Below are positions 61,330-64,000 of a DNA stretch of 64,000 nt, piece by piece. The position numbers and the translations under genes are program-made. The notes under the pieces were generated by a model. The model had not been told where the DNA came from. It saw only the letters and a program-made list of their open reading frames with translations, and searched no databases. Numbering within the stretch: position 1 is the first letter of the stretch; every line of letters starts with the position of its first letter. Source of the DNA: Bacteroidales bacterium (GTDB lineage Bacteria > Bacteroidota > Bacteroidia > Bacteroidales > UBA1715); NCBI GenBank assembly GCA_016714605.1, contig JADKDL010000006.1, positions 1 to 64,000 on the forward strand, in the 5' to 3' direction.

Positions 61330-64000
61330 ATGATAAAGATGAAAAATAGTTTATTATTAATATTTATTATTTCATTACTCTTTACAAGTAGGATATTGTC
61401 GCAAGATATTTATTCAAATTTTGTATCAGAGCACAGGGCTGTAGCCGATGAAATATTTTCAGAAATTAATCCAAAGAAAATAAAGACCGGATTGTTGATT
61501 GAACGTTCGCTCAATCAGATAGATTTGTCTTTGTTTGATGGAAACGACAATAGCGCTTCCTGTAATTATGAGTCATGGCTTACTATACTATTACAATTAC
61601 AATTAGCTCATATAAATGCTAATAGTTGCAAGTATGCTTTACCTGAAGTAAAGATTAGCGCTTCAGTTACCGATAATGATATGCTGAAAATAGGCATTGC
61701 ATTGTACCGGTATAATACAATAAATCTTGATTATATAGTAAATAGAAAATTGTATTTAGATACAATAAGAAAGAAATTTATTGATAAATCGGGAATAGAT
61801 GAGAATCCATTTAAAGTAAAAAGTTGTTTTGCTTCTACAATCACAACTCCATATACGTATGAAGGTATAAAAACTTTTAACATCAGTTCTGAACTTTTTC
61901 TATCAAACGTAGCTGATGACATAAGCAATTTATATATTGACTTTGATAATGGCAATGGCTACGTAAAAACGAGTATAGGCAGTGATGTTACTGTAGATTA
62001 CTATTATCCTGGGAAAAAGAATATAAAAATTAAAGCAGTTATTGATGGTCGCACATATTTTTCTTTTACCGAATTAGAGGTCAGAGAAGATCAAAGTAGA
62101 AAGCGAGCAAATGATGTATATCCTGATTTAGGCCCAGAAGATTTTTATGGAGGTGGAGTTGTTTCTGAATATGGAATATATTTCCGATGCAATACCGATA
62201 ATAGAATAAGAAAACCATATATTATAGTTTCAGGTTTTGATTCTGACGATAGAAACAGAGTTGCTACCGATGCTGGTGATTACGATAAATTAAATTTATA
62301 TACTGTTGCTAATCAAGGTGGATATTTGGATAAGTTACGCGAAGATGGTTATGATATAATTTTATATAGACCAATACAAAGTTCTGAATCTATCATTAAA
62401 AATGCTATGAATTTGGTAGATTTTATTCAAAAGATAAATCGCGAAAAAACCTCAGATAATGAAATAATAATAAATGGTGCCAGTATGGGAGGTCTTTTAG
62501 TTCGTTATGCTTTGACTTATATGGAACATAATGGGATTGACCATCAAACAAAACTATTTATCTCACTAGATTCACCCCAAGAAGGAGCAAATGTTCCTTT
62601 AGGTTTTCAATTTATGCTTTCTCAATTAATAAGTGGAAATAATATTGGGAATCTAATAATGGGAGACGAAATAAAAGAACAAACAAATATTGCACTTAAT
62701 AGTTGTGCTGCTCGTGAAATGATATTATATTCTTTTATTGATAAAGATGGAAATCCTATTGCAGCACCTCAAAGAGATAAATATTTAGAAGAGTTAGAGA
62801 AAATCGGAAATTTTCCTAGAAATTGTAGAACTGCTGCCTTATCTATGGGGAGTGGCGTTGCAAAAAATCAAGGCTTTACACCTTCGCAAAAGTTAATAGA
62901 GAAGGATGCAGTTTCTTTATTTGGACTTTTATCGGGAGTTAATGTTATTTGGCGATTTAAAGTTTTTGCAATGCCTGATAAGACTAATGCTATTATTTAT
63001 AAGGAAGCTACAAGTCGAGAATTTTGTTCACCAACAGTTAAAGATGGAAAGCAATCTACGATTTGTATGCCTGTTGATCCATTTCCAGATATAAAGGAAG
63101 TAAGTGTAAACGGCGGTTTTCCAATAGATAATGCACCAGGGAGTACCGGAGAATTTCATACCTTCAAAGAAAATGATGCGTATGAACAAATAGGGCTTTT
63201 AATGGATATTGGTTCATTGTACATAAACCCTAATTCTGACTGTTTTATTCCTACGATAAGTGCATTAGGGCTTAAAAATGTGGATTTTCATACTAATATT
63301 AAAGATTATTTTAAAAGTAATAGTAATGTACATACTGTAAGTGATAATGTCTATCTGAACATAGGAGGTAAGAATTTTAATAATTTTGATTTGTTCTATG
63401 TGGAAGATGATAATATAAATCACTTGGTTGATAGCAAAGGAGAGAGTGCGTTTACAGATAATATGATGCAATTCTTAAAAGATGAAACATCTCCATCAAA
63501 TTTGTATCTTGAATCTAAGCTTATTTCAGCAAACGAAAAAGAAATTTTGGAAGCTAGAAATACCATTTTTGTAGGGAATGATGTTGATGCTGATAAATTG
63601 AAAAATGGCAACGTTTCTGTAGAAAAAGATGCTAAACTTTCAATGCTTGGTGGTGATAATATAAAATTAACACACGGTTTTCATGCTAAATCTGGTTCAA
63701 ATGTGAGTATGAAAGCTGGAAGTACAGAATATTGTAGTGAAGGTACTGTTGTTACACTGAAATCTGATGTTGCAAATAGTGAAATAAGCTTAATAGAAAA
63801 TCAGAAAGAAATAGTACAAAATGAGAAAATTTATGATATTATATCAGAACTATCGAAACCGGTACTTTTCCATCCTAATCCTGCACATTCTGAGGTAGTT
63901 ATTTCTTCAAACAAAGAAAATAATGAACTCACAGTAACAGATGCAAACGGGAAAAATATAATTAAATCAAAATTTGAGAAGAATACAAAGATTGATGTTT
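61330..64000 (+). CDS. large secreted lipase-like (alpha/beta hydrolase) protein with T9SS sorting domain (partial)
   Basis: The frame is open from ATG 61330 (or 61339) to the window end, 890 codons so far, and so was not closed by a stop. It has a signal peptide (NSLLLIFIISLLFTSRILSQ). An alpha/beta hydrolase region around residues 295-420 has YIIVSGFDSDDRNRVATDAG and the nucleophile elbow IINGASMGGLLVRYAL (GxSxG), then FISLDSPQEGANVPLGF as in PGAP1/lipase-like enzymes. Near residue 740-800 is a coat-hanger-type repeat (NIKLTHGFHAKSGSNVSMKA), followed by the start of a type A T9SS domain (PVLFHPNPAHSEVVISS). Lipid or ester hydrolysis at the surface is inferred. The end lies beyond the window. 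Confidence 0.85.
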   Translation, partial: MIKMKNSLLLIFIISLLFTSRILSQDIYSNFVSEHRAVADEIFSEINPKKIKTGLLIERSLNQIDLSLFDGNDNSASCNYESWLTILLQLQLAHINANSCKYALPEVKISASVTDNDMLKIGIALYRYNTINLDYIVNRKLYLDTIRKKFIDKSGIDENPFKVKSCFASTITTPYTYEGIKTFNISSELFLSNVADDISNLYIDFDNGNGYVKTSIGSDVTVDYYYPGKKNIKIKAVIDGRTYFSFTELEVREDQSRKRANDVYPDLGPEDFYGGGVVSEYGIYFRCNTDNRIRKPYIIVSGFDSDDRNRVATDAGDYDKLNLYTVANQGGYLDKLREDGYDIILYRPIQSSESIIKNAMNLVDFIQKINREKTSDNEIIINGASMGGLLVRYALTYMEHNGIDHQTKLFISLDSPQEGANVPLGFQFMLSQLISGNNIGNLIMGDEIKEQTNIALNSCAAREMILYSFIDKDGNPIAAPQRDKYLEELEKIGNFPRNCRTAALSMGSGVAKNQGFTPSQKLIEKDAVSLFGLLSGVNVIWRFKVFAMPDKTNAIIYKEATSREFCSPTVKDGKQSTICMPVDPFPDIKEVSVNGGFPIDNAPGSTGEFHTFKENDAYEQIGLLMDIGSLYINPNSDCFIPTISALGLKNVDFHTNIKDYFKSNSNVHTVSDNVYLNIGGKNFNNFDLFYVEDDNINHLVDSKGESAFTDNMMQFLKDETSPSNLYLESKLISANEKEILEARNTIFVGNDVDADKLKNGNVSVEKDAKLSMLGGDNIKLTHGFHAKSGSNVSMKAGSTEYCSEGTVVTLKSDVANSEISLIENQKEIVQNEKIYDIISELSKPVLFHPNPAHSEVVISSNKENNELTVTDANGKNIIKSKFEKNTKIDV

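Noticed and set aside
62906..63611. Short frames on both strands at the right end
   Set aside because: They are shadows within the long open frame of the lipase-like gene.

Overview
The window is A+T-rich chromosomal DNA from a member of the Bacteroidota, most likely an uncultured Bacteroidia (Bacteroidales/Marinilabiliales-like). The reasons are: secreted proteins ending in type IX secretion (T9SS) sorting domains; Bacteroidota-type promoters (TTTG, about 19 nt, TAnnTTTG); weak or absent Shine-Dalgarno sequences before most genes; and Bacteroidota gene orders such as coaX / outer-membrane protein / TPR protein / lptC / ppiD and HU / 29-aa bS22-like protein / RNase G. I found no tRNA, rRNA or CRISPR array.

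Layout. 1-3.7 kb: the tail of a membrane protein, an ORF6N regulator and a lone methyl-accepting chemotaxis protein. 3.8-10 kb: a 2050-aa secreted alpha-2-macroglobulin on the minus strand. 10-26 kb is an accessory zone. It holds remnants of a Bro-N antirepressor and a YhcG-type nuclease, an apparent operon of secreted or surface proteins (12.3-19.1 kb, with a duplicated and decayed copy of its promoter and of one gene just upstream), a RelE/ParE-type module, a MntA/HepT module, a quinone reductase flanked by palindromic repeats, a DUF4332-like protein and a VIT/vWA T9SS protein. 25.7-29.5 kb: thrA-thrC. 30-43 kb is mostly housekeeping: a cyclase-like protein, trpS, an EamA transporter, a minus-strand run (lptB, GGGP synthase, Sfp-type transferase, S41 protease, dCMP deaminase, glycosyltransferase), a broken flippase, glnS and coaX. 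43-52.5 kb: envelope biogenesis (outer-membrane protein, TPR protein, LptC, PpiD, rhomboid) and the HU / bS22-like / rng cluster. 53-60 kb: two GT-C-like membrane proteins, one fused to beta-gamma-crystallin domains, plus dead IS21 and IS982 elements and fragments of genes next to them. 60-64 kb: a tail-fibre-like secreted protein and a large lipase-like T9SS protein that runs off the window.

An important caveat is that at least seven host genes (yhcG, a TPR-protease, a quinone reductase, the VIT/vWA gene, a flippase, glnS, coaX) are broken by small indels, mostly one base in a homopolymer. Since glnS and coaX are expected to be essential, many of these breaks are probably sequencing or assembly errors. 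I give one entry per reconstructed gene and name the break point.

The items I find most novel are the membrane mannosyltransferase / beta-gamma-crystallin fusion (53.2 kb), a terminator-defined minus-strand RNA with a 15-codon ORF and no other gene to explain it (52.6 kb), the divergent class III cyclase-like protein before trpS (30 kb), and the secreted TPR-protease / FISUMP operon (12.3-19 kb).
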